Assembly: GCA_014138095.1 (NCBI GenBank)
Contig: JACGXE010000010.1
Location: 62,001-126,000 of the forward strand
Direction: 5' to 3'
DNA length: 64,000 bases
Source of the DNA: Ochrobactrum sp. RH2CCR150
GTDB lineage: Bacteria; Pseudomonadota; Alphaproteobacteria; Rhizobiales; Rhizobiaceae
A program made the translations under genes and the position numbers. This document shows positions 17,982-26,388 of the stretch, piece after piece. The notes beneath the pieces are model-generated. The model was not told the origin of the DNA, searched no databases, and saw only the letters and a program-made list of their open reading frames with translations. Within the stretch, counting starts at the first letter, position 1; the number at the start of each line of letters is the position of its first letter.

Positions 17982-18641
17982 CTATTTTGCCGTAGCTTGG
18001 GAGAACGCTACGCCGGTGATGCGGTCACCATCGAGACGGTAGACAAGCGATTGCTCTACCGTCGCGCCTGAAACTTTTCGCTCATTTGCATAGCGTGCAA
18101 ATTGCTTGGCCTTCACCTTCCCCAAACGTTCCTCCAGAGCATGTTTGTCATCTTTCAGAGCCGGAATGGGTAGTTTGAGACTGGTCAGATCAATACGCGG
18201 CTGATCACATTTTACAGCCTTATCCGTCACGAGTTCCGCCGAGATCAGATTAAGAACGGCGCCCTGACCCTTTCTCTTGTTCAAACCGTCCGATATGAAC
18301 CAGATCCGCCGGGGCAAATTATCCCCCTTTATCTCATAGCAAAGCCAAGCGGTCTTAACCGATGACACGGTATGGCTATGAACGGTACCGCCCGCCACCG
18401 ACTGAATTTCCTCCAGGGAGGTTTTCCCGAGCGATACCTCCTTGTCAGCCAGCCTGATCAGATTATCGAAAGGAACGCTGAATTGAACAACCGTGGCAGT
18501 AGCCGTCTCACCACTCAGAACCATGGCTGGAAAGCCACTGAGCTTGTCATTATCTGCCTGCGCCGGGGAATGCACAGAGACTGTAAATATCGTTCCAACC
18601 ACGACCGAAAATCCGGCCATTTTACCTGATCCGATATTCAT
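17982..18641 (-). CDS. Secreted hypothetical protein
   Basis: This 219-residue protein is not one I recognise. The start at 18641 has GGGAGAAGG just upstream. The N-terminus (MNIGSGKMAGFSVVVGTIFT, ending at PAQADND) is a Sec signal peptide, so the mature protein is periplasmic or secreted. It has an even mix of charged and hydrophobic residues and no transmembrane segment. A stretch KQFARYANERKVSGATVEQSLVYRLDGDRI lies near the C-terminus. It lies between two predicted outer-membrane proteins, 74 and 81 bases from them, so the three are probably one operon. Confidence 0.65.
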   Translation of the reverse strand: MNIGSGKMAGFSVVVGTIFTVSVHSPAQADNDKLSGFPAMVLSGETATATVVQFSVPFDNLIRLADKEVSLGKTSLEEIQSVAGGTVHSHTVSSVKTAWLCYEIKGDNLPRRIWFISDGLNKRKGQGAVLNLISAELVTDKAVKCDQPRIDLTSLKLPIPALKDDKHALEERLGKVKAKQFARYANERKVSGATVEQSLVYRLDGDRITGVAFSQATAK

Positions 18642-18722
18642 GCCCTTCTCCCTCATCAAGCGATATTGGAAACTGTCATGTACATGCTGTCCTGGACGAG
18701 GGCTCACATCTGCCCATAGATC

Positions 18723-19706
18723 CTAGTCTGCCGAAGCCACCGGTTTGCTCATCGAAAGAGGCATCGACAGTGTCAGAATAACTGCATCGCCTTCTGCCCG
18801 GTTTTCCGCCGCGAACTCATGGAAATATTTAACGCGGGCGGACAGTGGCGTTTCGCCCAGCTCAAAGTTCCAGCCCACTGTCGCACCAATGGCAGCCACA
18901 CGACCCTTGAACGGGGCCGCAGCCCCATCTCCACTATCGCCGGAAAGCTGCTGATAGTAATAGCCAACCAAACCCGCATCGAATTTGGCATTGATGTGTT
19001 TTACGGCTGCCCATTCAAAATGGAACTCGTTACCTGTTCTGTAGTCGGTAGCGGGGTTCTCCGCATTGAATGTCATACCGACCACACCAGAGAGATCCCA
19101 GCCGATTGCAGGGTCCAGCCAGGTTCCGGCGGCATATATGTCTGCGCCCCAATGGTGAAACGCGATATTGGAGATCTCGCCATCCTGATAATCACCAATT
19201 GGCACATTGACCATTGTGCCGACCTGGTAATGGAAATTGCCAGTCTGCCAACCAAGAAATCCACTGACGATGGGGTCACCAATGGTAAACACCGTATCCC
19301 GAACGCCCCTCGAAACCTCGCCGACGCGCGGACCATTCAAAACGACATCGGCTTCGGTCTTCTTCCACCCAAAGGGCAGCGATGCGCCTAAACCGAGTGA
19401 ACCTCCGGCAATGGTCTCTGGCAAGACCCACATTACGGTCGGAACCTCTATAGCCGCTGTTCCCGTCACACCAACGGCCAGCTTGCCACCTGTCGGAAGG
19501 CTTTTATTTCCGCCAAGATCCCCGCGATAATAGTAAAAATCGTTCTGAAAATAGACGCCGGGAGGGGGAGTTATACCCGCTGCGGGTCCCTTCGATCCCA
19601 ACAGGTAAAAACCCGCTCCTCCTTCCGCACTCATTGCAACAGATGGGACAAGCAACGATCCTGCAAGTGACCCCAGTGCCAGCATATGCAGCGAAAATCG
19701 ACCCAT
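18723..19706 (-). CDS. Outer-membrane channel-like protein (phenol-degradation 'meta' family)
   Basis: This 327-residue protein has a signal peptide (LALGSLAGSLLVPSVAMSAE) and the pattern of the MetA-pathway/SphA-like transporter family: GAGFYLLGSKGPAAGITPPPGVYFQNDFYYYRG near the N-terminus, repeated amphipathic strands, and a C-terminal LTLSMPLSMS. These are thought to be outer-membrane barrels for uptake of hydrophobic substrates. The ATG at 19706 is chosen for its GAGGGGATG Shine-Dalgarno; an earlier in-frame ATG at 19790 gives a highly charged extension with no signal. A copy of the 16-bp shared motif lies 106 bases upstream. Confidence 0.75.
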   Translation of the reverse strand: MGRFSLHMLALGSLAGSLLVPSVAMSAEGGAGFYLLGSKGPAAGITPPPGVYFQNDFYYYRGDLGGNKSLPTGGKLAVGVTGTAAIEVPTVMWVLPETIAGGSLGLGASLPFGWKKTEADVVLNGPRVGEVSRGVRDTVFTIGDPIVSGFLGWQTGNFHYQVGTMVNVPIGDYQDGEISNIAFHHWGADIYAAGTWLDPAIGWDLSGVVGMTFNAENPATDYRTGNEFHFEWAAVKHINAKFDAGLVGYYYQQLSGDSGDGAAAPFKGRVAAIGATVGWNFELGETPLSARVKYFHEFAAENRAEGDAVILTLSMPLSMSKPVASAD

Positions 19707-19811
19707 GACATCCCCTCGACTGCGAGCAAACTGCTCAGTATTCTTTCGAATCCATGAATACTTATTCTCTTGATACTCGTTTCTTTTCATATTTTGCGCA
19801 ATGTCTAATGA

Positions 19812-19827
19812 GTACGTTACGGTAAAT
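19812..19827 (-). promoter_or_regulatory. Shared 16-bp motif, copy 1 (upstream of meta-family gene)
   Basis: Read on the - strand it is ATTTACCGTAACGTAC, identical to copies 2 and 4. It points toward the outer-membrane gene starting at 19706. The TTAC-C-GTAA core is an inverted repeat. Confidence 0.75.
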
Positions 19828-19913
19828 CCTCACCGATAAAGGACTTCGCACTTCGACTTTATAAACGACAGCTCGATACGACGATCATCCAGTCGACTGA
19901 ACGTAATATATAA

Positions 19914-21605
19914 TCAATTCTGTACGGTCGGTTTGGGCAGCTCTGCCCGCGTCTGTCCAATCTGGATTTGATCCATGATGACATTCGCGACCATAGGTGG
20001 AACGCTCATTCCTTCCAGCTCGTTACCGACTGCTTGATGCAGGCCGGGATTGGATTGCGTCACATCTTTCAACTCCGCAGTGGCTTCGGTTGGTCTCAGT
20101 TGAACGAGCGCCGCCAAGCGAAATCCTAACGCCAAGTCATTCTGCGGAGGTAATTGATTGGCAAATGACAATACATCATGCCAGTCACCCCGCCGAGCAG
20201 CGTCGAGTGCGAGGACCGTGCGCGCTTTCAAAGCCATGTTGCGCTTCTGCTGTTCACTTTCGTTAATCAAGGCAATGGCTTGATCCCAGTTTTGGTTAGC
20301 AAACAGGACCAGAGCCAAGGTCGCCTTGATCTCCAGATTATTGGGATTGAGAGCCACAGCGCGCTTACCAGCCTCCAGCGCATCTTCAATCCTGCCTTTA
20401 CGAAAATTGGCGTCCATCAAGGCAAACTCGGCTCGATCAGACCACGGCGCGATAGAGACAGCATCCTGTGCAAGTTCCAGACTGCGATCGAGCGCATCTT
20501 TCGTGATGATTGGCCCGCCGGAGTTAACAAGAACACGGGAAAGAGCAGCCATTGCATCTGTCTGCCGCGGATCATATTTCAACGTCCGCTCAAGACAATT
20601 CCGGCTGTCTGATTGTACCTGACCTTTCGCCAACTCTATTTCTGCTTTAAGAACACAGACATTCCCAAAGAATTGGCTCTTAACATCCGTCGCGACCCGG
20701 CTATTGATTACGCCGTTCGCGGCCGCCAGCTTTTGAGAAAGAGCGGATGACAGAGCCGCTCGCACCTGCTCTACGGCTTGCCCCGATCCAGACACCTCTT
20801 CGACGCCTGAACTCACAATAACGTTCTTGACCTCGTCCGTTACCTGCCACCAGACGCTCCTGGTCTGGTCTGCAACCCGATACCGCATGCGTACCGTATA
20901 GGCGGGGAGCCGCATCTGGGGATCAATGGATCCGCTATCGTTGGAACGAAGTGCCAGTGTGTGAAAATTGCCAAGTGCGATCAGCAATGAATCGCGAACA
21001 TTTTCAGCCTCTAGATTAAAGGCGGGGTTCTCAGGGCTAAAGTCAATTGCAACTGTCGGTTTGACAGTGTCCGTAGAGCGATTAGTGCGAAAATAGACGA
21101 GTGCTAAAGAGATCAGCAATGCGAAACTGGCAACTGCCAGATCCATGTACTTGAGACGGCGCCTTAGGGTTAAGGGCGGCGATGATGGAGGCGGAATTGG
21201 CTCCTGCCCGACAAGAGTATCAGAAGTCGGCGTCTCAGCGGTTGTACGACGACTGAACGCCAGCGCGTACTTACCTTTTGGAAGTTCTATCTCAATCGGG
21301 TTTTCTCTACCAAATGCCTCATAATATTGCACCAGAGCAGCGCGGAGACGGCTGACTTCTATACGGACAATTGGATCGGTAGAAGGATCAAAACTGTCTG
21401 GCCGACCGAGAACATCTATCGCAATTGAATACCCTTTTACGCCGTCATCGCAACCTGCAAAGTGAAGGCCCGCGATGTAATTGAGTATGGCTTTGCCCCG
21501 ATCAGTCGCACGAAAACGCTTATCCGCAGTCAGATCAGCCAGCGCAGATTTAATTTCCTCATCTGAGATTTCTCGGTCGTCAAACGCATTACTATTCCGT
21601 GCCAT
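19914..21605 (-). CDS. Membrane-anchored TPR regulator-like protein
   Basis: This 563-residue protein has three parts. Residues 1-125 carry the conserved block common in rhizobial signalling proteins (FRATDRGKAILNYIAG, GYSIAIDVLGRPDSFDPSTDPIVRIEVSRLRAALVQYYEAFG, IEIELPKGKYALAF), which usually lies cytoplasmic at the N-terminus of CadC- or cyclase-like proteins. One transmembrane helix follows at about 158-178 (LAVASFALLISLALVYF). The rest is periplasmic with a tetratricopeptide region at about 370-500 (SVAPWSDRAEFALMDANFRKG, AVALNPNNLEIKATLALVLFA). A CadC-like one-component regulator is possible. It is the only regulator candidate between the four 16-bp motif copies, so it may control them; this is inference. 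DNA binding is not proven. Confidence 0.72.
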   Translation of the reverse strand: MARNSNAFDDREISDEEIKSALADLTADKRFRATDRGKAILNYIAGLHFAGCDDGVKGYSIAIDVLGRPDSFDPSTDPIVRIEVSRLRAALVQYYEAFGRENPIEIELPKGKYALAFSRRTTAETPTSDTLVGQEPIPPPSSPPLTLRRRLKYMDLAVASFALLISLALVYFRTNRSTDTVKPTVAIDFSPENPAFNLEAENVRDSLLIALGNFHTLALRSNDSGSIDPQMRLPAYTVRMRYRVADQTRSVWWQVTDEVKNVIVSSGVEEVSGSGQAVEQVRAALSSALSQKLAAANGVINSRVATDVKSQFFGNVCVLKAEIELAKGQVQSDSRNCLERTLKYDPRQTDAMAALSRVLVNSGGPIITKDALDRSLELAQDAVSIAPWSDRAEFALMDANFRKGRIEDALEAGKRAVALNPNNLEIKATLALVLFANQNWDQAIALINESEQQKRNMALKARTVLALDAARRGDWHDVLSFANQLPPQNDLALGFRLAALVQLRPTEATAELKDVTQSNPGLHQAVGNELEGMSVPPMVANVIMDQIQIGQTRAELPKPTVQN

Positions 21606-21653
21606 ACCACCCCTCGCGGACCCGACATGAGAATAAATTAGCTGTTTGAGATT

Positions 21654-21681
21654 AAAATAAACCCCACGCGACTATTGTCAA
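21654..21681 (-). promoter_or_regulatory. Candidate promoter of the TPR regulator gene
   Basis: On the - strand a perfect -35 TTGACA (21676-21681) and a -10 TATTTT (21654-21659) are 16 bases apart, about 49 bases before the start codon at 21605. Confidence 0.5.
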
Positions 21682-21726
21682 TATTTTCGGATAATTAAAG
21701 AACAATGTTTCATTTCGGGACGCCGC

Positions 21727-22050
21727 TTAGCGATGTGATAAGCAATATTGCAGGACATCCTCCTCGATTTCCTTACATATTGTCTCATACTCCAAGGAAA
21801 GCGGGGTGGTTTCAACTTCATCCCGCCTCAGCCTTTCCAACATATTGCTAGCTTCATCATAAGCCTCGAAAAGGCCGATCAGCGGTTCCACGGAGAATTG
21901 TTTCAACTCCGAGCGGACAGATGGAAGCTTTAACATAAGTTTACTAAGTCCGCTTCTCGACGCAGAGCTGGCGTTGCGGCGGACTGGTCCATCCTGGTTC
22001 ACTGTCCACGGATCTCCCCTCAACGGATCTTCGTATTTGAAGAATGACAT
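21727..22050 (-). CDS. Small orphan protein (107 aa)
   Basis: I do not recognise this protein. It is soluble with no signal peptide, basic in the middle (VRRNASSASRSGLSKLMLKL) and acidic and helical toward the end (YDEASNMLERLRRDEVE, EYETICKEIEEDVLQYC). No Shine-Dalgarno precedes the ATG, and the 16-bp shared motif ends only 18 bases before it, so the mRNA may be leaderless or the start may be wrong. It is divergent from the arylsulfatase gene, which has its own motif copy. The motif and clean gap favour a real gene. Confidence 0.55.
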   Translation of the reverse strand: MSFFKYEDPLRGDPWTVNQDGPVRRNASSASRSGLSKLMLKLPSVRSELKQFSVEPLIGLFEAYDEASNMLERLRRDEVETTPLSLEYETICKEIEEDVLQYCLSHR

Positions 22051-22068
22051 TAATTCGGGCGAGCGGCA

Positions 22069-22084
22069 GTACGTTACGGTAAAT
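22069..22084 (-). promoter_or_regulatory. Shared 16-bp motif, copy 2 (upstream of 107-aa gene)
   Basis: ATTTACCGTAACGTAC on the - strand, exactly matching copies 1 and 4. It occupies -34 to -19 relative to the start codon at 22050, where a promoter -35 or activator site would lie if transcription begins at the ATG. Confidence 0.78.
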
Positions 22085-22168
22085 GCAACGGGGCCATATG
22101 GTGATCTGAACGTTCACGAGCCGCACGTATAAATCAGAGTCAATGGCGCAACGCGTATATCATCGCCC

Positions 22169-22184
22169 ATTTACTGTAACGTAC
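22169..22184 (+). promoter_or_regulatory. Shared 16-bp motif, copy 3 (upstream of arylsulfatase)
   Basis: ATTTACTGTAACGTAC on the + strand, one mismatch from the other copies. It ends 126 bases before the arylsulfatase ATG. Copies 2 and 3 point away from each other, 84 bases apart, making a divergent control region. Confidence 0.75.
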
Positions 22185-22310
22185 TTACCGTCGCTTCCGA
22201 ATTGTTCGAGCCTCCCAAAGTTGCCATCGATATGAGCATCGACGACATCCCAATTTGCCTCGCGAACAGGAGCACGGAATGTTGAATACATCCATTTTGA
22301 GGAGGCCGCT

Positions 22311-23927
22311 ATGAGGAACCCCGTCATCCGCAGGCTACTTTCAGCAACCGCCGCATTTGTCATAACAGTGACCTCTGCGACGGTTGCCACACCCACTTAC
22401 GCGCAGCAAAATGCGCCCGCTGAACCCGCGGCGAAGCCGAACATCCTCGTCATTTTCGGTGACGACATCGGCCAGACGAATATCAGTGCCTATTCGTTCG
22501 GTGTCATGGGCTATCGCACTCCGAATATCGACCGGATTGCGCATGAAGGGCTGATGTTCACCGACTATTATGCCGAGAACAGTTGTACCGCAGGTCGTTC
22601 GTCCTTCATCACCGGTCAGACACCAAAACGCACTGGCTTGTCGAAAGTTGGCGTACCGGGTGCAACGGTCGGCCTGCAGCCTCGCGACGTCACCATCGCT
22701 CAGGCGCTAAAGCCTCTTGGCTATGCAACCGGCCAGTTCGGTAAGAACCACTTAGGCGACCGCGACGAGTACCTGCCGACCAATCATGGCTTTGACGAGT
22801 TTTATGGCAACCTCTACCATCTCAACGCCGAAGAGGAACCTGAAAACCCGAACTGGCCGAAGGATGATGAAGCCTTCACCAAAATGAGCACGCCGCGCGG
22901 CGTCCTCAAGGCAAGCGCTGACGGAAAAATCGAGGATACCGGTGCTCTGACAAAGAAGCGCATGGAAACCATCGATGATGAAACAACCGATGCTGCAATC
23001 GACTTCATCAAGCGCCAGGTTGACCAGAAGAAGCCCTTCTTCACCTGGATGAACACGACGCGCATGCATCTTTTCACCCATGTCCGTCCTTCAATGGTCG
23101 GCCAAAGCGGCATGACCGGCAATGAATATGCCGACGGCATGATCGAGCATGACGGCGACGTCGGAAAGCTCTTGAAGACGCTGGATGACCTCGGCGTCGC
23201 GGATAATACAATCGTCGTCTACACGACCGATAATGGACCGAACCGCTTCACCTGGCCGGACGCGGCGAACTCGCCGTTCCGTAATGAAAAGGACTCCAAT
23301 TTCGAAGGCGCCTTCCGCGTGCCCGCTATAGTCCGCTGGCCGGGCCATATCAAGCCCGGACAAGTAGCCAATGACATGTTCTCCGGCATGGACTGGTTCC
23401 CGACTTTACTGGCAGCTGCTGGCGATGCGGATATCAAGGACCGCCTTTTGAAGGGCACGAGCATTGGCGGAAAGCAGTTCAAGGTGCACCTGGACGGCTA
23501 TAATCAGCTGCCATACCTCACTGGTCAGGAAACCAAGAGCGCACGCAACGACTTCCCTTACTTCAACGATGATGGCGTTCTGGTCGCCTATCGTCTTGGC
23601 GATTGGAAAGCGGTCTTTGTAGAGATGCAGCACCCCGGTGGCTTCGCCGTGTGGCAGCAGCCCTTCACGCCGTTGCGTGTCCCCAAGCTCTACAACCTGC
23701 GTATGGACCCATATGAACGCGCCGATATCGTCTCCGATCAGTACTTTGATTGGTTGGTGAGGAACGACTTCAAGCTGGCTCAGATGACCATGCATGCAGC
23801 GGAGTTCCTGCAGACCTTCATCGAATATCCACCAAGTCAGGAACCGGCAAGCTTCTCGATTGATCAGATATCTCGCGATGTCGAGGCCAAGATCAAAGAG
23901 AACGCGGCAAAGGCCAAAGCGAACTGA
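22311..23927 (+). CDS. Secreted arylsulfatase, Cys-type
   Basis: This 538-residue enzyme has a Sec signal peptide cleaved near TYAQQN, so it is periplasmic. The sulfatase signature is SCTAGRSSFITGQ with Cys92, which must be converted to formylglycine. Further active-site features are the metal Asp pair in FGDDIGQ, KNHLGD, and YTTDNGP. It hydrolyses sulfate esters of an unknown substrate. Shine-Dalgarno GGAGG sits five bases before the ATG. The maturase it needs is encoded at 30289 in the same motif-marked region. A strong terminator follows the gene, so it is a separate transcript from the MoxR-Bat operon. Confidence 0.93.
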   Translation: MRNPVIRRLLSATAAFVITVTSATVATPTYAQQNAPAEPAAKPNILVIFGDDIGQTNISAYSFGVMGYRTPNIDRIAHEGLMFTDYYAENSCTAGRSSFITGQTPKRTGLSKVGVPGATVGLQPRDVTIAQALKPLGYATGQFGKNHLGDRDEYLPTNHGFDEFYGNLYHLNAEEEPENPNWPKDDEAFTKMSTPRGVLKASADGKIEDTGALTKKRMETIDDETTDAAIDFIKRQVDQKKPFFTWMNTTRMHLFTHVRPSMVGQSGMTGNEYADGMIEHDGDVGKLLKTLDDLGVADNTIVVYTTDNGPNRFTWPDAANSPFRNEKDSNFEGAFRVPAIVRWPGHIKPGQVANDMFSGMDWFPTLLAAAGDADIKDRLLKGTSIGGKQFKVHLDGYNQLPYLTGQETKSARNDFPYFNDDGVLVAYRLGDWKAVFVEMQHPGGFAVWQQPFTPLRVPKLYNLRMDPYERADIVSDQYFDWLVRNDFKLAQMTMHAAEFLQTFIEYPPSQEPASFSIDQISRDVEAKIKENAAKAKAN

Positions 23928-23937
23928 CATTCGAAAT

Positions 23938-23970
23938 AACGGCACGCGTTTTGGCGCGTGCCGTTTCTTC
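23938..23970 (+). terminator. Rho-independent terminator after arylsulfatase
   Basis: AACGGCACGCG (23938-23948) pairs perfectly with CGCGTGCCGTT (23955-23965) around a 6-base loop and is followed by TTCTTC. It ends the sulfatase transcript 18 bases before the moxR start, so the MoxR-Bat operon has its own promoter or depends on read-through. Confidence 0.8.
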
Positions 23971-23987
23971 GTCGACAGGAGCAAAGC

Positions 23988-24968
23988 ATGACTGCACGCG
24001 ATGATATTCTGAAACTCGGCGACCGTGTGGGCCAATCTGTCATCGGACAAGAGCAAATGGTTGAGCGCTTATTGCTGGGTGTCATTTCAAATGGCCATAT
24101 ACTTGTCGAGGGGCTTCCGGGACTAGCCAAAACCCGTGCAATCAAAAGCCTTGCAAAAAATCTCGAATCCGAACTTTCTCGTATCCAGTTCACGCCCGAT
24201 CTGCTGCCGGCCGATGTCACCGGCTCTGAAATTTACATTTCGGACGGCTCAAAGAGCGCCTTCCAGTTTCAGCAGGGACCGATCTTCGCCAATCTCATTC
24301 TTGCCGACGAAATCAACCGCGCGCCCGCCAAGGTTCAATCGGCTTTGCTGGAAGCGATGGAAGAACGACAGGTAACCGTCGGTGGAAAGAGCTATCAGTT
24401 GCCGGACCTGTTCATGGTCATGGCAACGCAAAATCCGATCGAGCAGGAAGGGACCTACCCTCTGCCCGAAGCGCAACTGGATCGCTTTCTACTTCACATT
24501 CGGGTCGATTATCCCGATGAACAATCCGAAGCCGCAATCATGCGCCTTAACAGAAGCGAAGAGCAGGAAGCCCACGACAAGGCTCCCGCAAAAGAAAAAA
24601 CTACTCGTCTATCGGCACAGAGCATCTTTGATGCGCGCACGGAAATCGGCACAATCACTGTTTCCGAGCCGGTCGAAAAATACATGGTCGCACTCGTCTT
24701 CGCGACACGTTATCCAGATCGCTATAATGCTGACCTCGCCAAGCTTTTACAGGTGGGCGTAAGCCCGCGCGGTGTGATCGCCCTTGACCGCATGTCGCGC
24801 TCCTATGCATGGTTGAAAGGCCGCGATTTTGTCACGCCGGATGACGTCAAGGCGATTGTGCACGATGTTTTCCGGCACAGGCTGCTGTTGTCCCATGAAG
24901 CACATGCATCAAACACAACGCCCGATCAAATCATAGACCGCATCACAGAACTGGTAGCCGTGTCATGA
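23988..24968 (+). CDS. MoxR-family AAA+ ATPase
   Basis: This 326-residue AAA+ protein has Walker A GLPGLAKTR, the Walker B region ILADEINRAPAKVQSALLEAMEERQ, sensor 1 in MATQNPIEQEGTYPLPEAQLDRF, and a C-terminal lid. MoxR proteins act as chaperones with von Willebrand A partners, which is exactly what follows (DUF58, BatA, BatB). The ATG at 23988 has AGGAG upstream; an earlier in-frame start at 23958 lies inside the terminator. It overlaps the next gene by four bases. Confidence 0.93.
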   Translation: MTARDDILKLGDRVGQSVIGQEQMVERLLLGVISNGHILVEGLPGLAKTRAIKSLAKNLESELSRIQFTPDLLPADVTGSEIYISDGSKSAFQFQQGPIFANLILADEINRAPAKVQSALLEAMEERQVTVGGKSYQLPDLFMVMATQNPIEQEGTYPLPEAQLDRFLLHIRVDYPDEQSEAAIMRLNRSEEQEAHDKAPAKEKTTRLSAQSIFDARTEIGTITVSEPVEKYMVALVFATRYPDRYNADLAKLLQVGVSPRGVIALDRMSRSYAWLKGRDFVTPDDVKAIVHDVFRHRLLLSHEAHASNTTPDQIIDRITELVAVS

Positions 24969-25918
24969 GTGCAGGTGCGAGCGTGGAAAACGGCGTCTAC
25001 GTAGACACATCCGCACTCGTTGCACTTGAGGCGCAAGCGCGTGATCTGAGCTTCGTGCAGAAATCGCCCAGCCACCGCCAGCTCGCCGGACGGATGCGCT
25101 CGGCTGTGCGTGGCCGCGGTCTCTCTTTCGAAGAACTGCGGGAATATCTGCCCGGGGATGATATCCGTTCCATCGACTGGCGTGTCACCGCGCGCACGAT
25201 GAAGCCGGTTGTGCGGGTTTATAGCGAAGAGAAGGAACGCCCTGCTCTCCTGATCGTCGATCAGCGCATCAACATGTTTTTCGGCAGCAGACGCGCTATG
25301 AAATCTGTCACTGCAGCCGAGTGTGCGATGCTGTGCGCCTGGCGCATTTTGGGGTCCGGTGATCGTGTCGGGGGTATCGTGTTCGGCGACACAAATACCG
25401 CACAGATCAAGCCGCAGCGCAGCCGCAATGCGGTGATCGGATTGGCAAGCCAGATCGCGGAGAAAAACGCCGCGCTGAATGCCAGTTTTGCGCATGATCC
25501 CGCGCCATCGATGCTGAATGACATTTTGCATCACGTCAGCGCCATCGCCTATCACGACTATCTTGTGATCGTTGTCAGCGATTTCGATGGCCATGACGAT
25601 ACGACCCGTGATTACTTGTTGCAGATATCAAGCCGCAACGACGTGATCTGCCTTCTGGTCTACGACCCCTTTCTGCTCGATCTCCCAAAGACCGGTGAAA
25701 TTGTGGTCAGTGGTGGCACCACACAGGCTGAACTGACCTTCGGCAAGGGCACGATGCGCAACTCTATCGATAGTTTCGCGCGCAATCGCGGGCGCGAGTT
25801 TCGTTCCTGGCAACGAGAACTTGGGCTCCCCATGCTGCCAATTTCGGCGGCAGAAGAAACCGCGCCGCAATTGCGCAATCTCCTTGAAAAGTCCATGTGG
25901 CGCCAAAGGAGACGGTAG
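24965..25918 (+). CDS. DUF58 domain protein
   Basis: This 317-residue soluble protein contains the DUF58 signature RGLSFEELREYLPGDDIRSIDWRVTAR followed by RVYSEEKERPALLIVDQ. The domain resembles a degenerate von Willebrand A fold and is almost always encoded directly after moxR. It is a presumed client or adaptor of the MoxR ATPase. It is coupled by ATGA overlap upstream, and its stop overlaps the GTG start of the next gene. Confidence 0.92.
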   Translation: MSAGASVENGVYVDTSALVALEAQARDLSFVQKSPSHRQLAGRMRSAVRGRGLSFEELREYLPGDDIRSIDWRVTARTMKPVVRVYSEEKERPALLIVDQRINMFFGSRRAMKSVTAAECAMLCAWRILGSGDRVGGIVFGDTNTAQIKPQRSRNAVIGLASQIAEKNAALNASFAHDPAPSMLNDILHHVSAIAYHDYLVIVVSDFDGHDDTTRDYLLQISSRNDVICLLVYDPFLLDLPKTGEIVVSGGTTQAELTFGKGTMRNSIDSFARNRGREFRSWQRELGLPMLPISAAEETAPQLRNLLEKSMWRQRRR

Positions 25919-26388
25919 TGGATCAAGCAACAGAAACCGCCCTACGGTCGCTCCACGATATTGCCATTCCGCCGCCTGTCTCATGGATGCCGCAAACCTG
26001 GGGATGGGGGTTGCTGGCAGCCTTGCTTCTGTTGGGAATTGCCATCCTCATTGTCCGATGGGCAATCCGCTATCGTCGCAATGCCTATAGACGTGAGGCG
26101 CTCCGCGTTCTGGAGACAATTTCCAACAATGCACCGATGACGCAATCGTCTGGAATTAAAATCGCCGAGCTGATGAAGCGCACAGCGCTATCCGCTTGGC
26201 CGCGCATCGATGTCGCAACCCTATCCGGTCGCCAATGGGTTCGTTTCCTTGAGCAGCACAGTCCAGAACCGCTCGGAACCAACCTGAAGGCGCTCCTGAC
26301 GGGTCAGGAATATGAACCGGGACCGATAAAAGACTTGCCTGTGATCGTCGGCCAGGCGCGCTTGTGGATCGAGAGGCATCATGTATGA
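25918..26388 (+). CDS. DUF4381 single-pass membrane protein
   Basis: About 156 residues. One transmembrane helix is near the N-terminus (WGWGLLAALLLLGIAILIVRWAIRY), preceded by the LHDIAIPPPVSWMPQTWGW motif typical of DUF4381 proteins of Bat operons, and followed by a cytoplasmic helical domain. I prefer the GTG at 25918, with AAGGAG 7-12 bases upstream; an ATG at 25897 would add seven residues and overlap the DUF58 gene further. It probably anchors or links the MoxR-Bat complex. Confidence 0.85.
   Translation: MDQATETALRSLHDIAIPPPVSWMPQTWGWGLLAALLLLGIAILIVRWAIRYRRNAYRREALRVLETISNNAPMTQSSGIKIAELMKRTALSAWPRIDVATLSGRQWVRFLEQHSPEPLGTNLKALLTGQEYEPGPIKDLPVIVGQARLWIERHHV

Noticed and set aside
17068-22050. 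Genomic island or prophage
   Set aside because: There is no integrase, transposase, tRNA edge, direct repeat or obvious base-composition break. The regulators and envelope genes look native.
22232-22285. Possible 17-residue leader peptide before the arylsulfatase
   Set aside because: It has an ATG and a stop but no Shine-Dalgarno, and no attenuator structure is evident.
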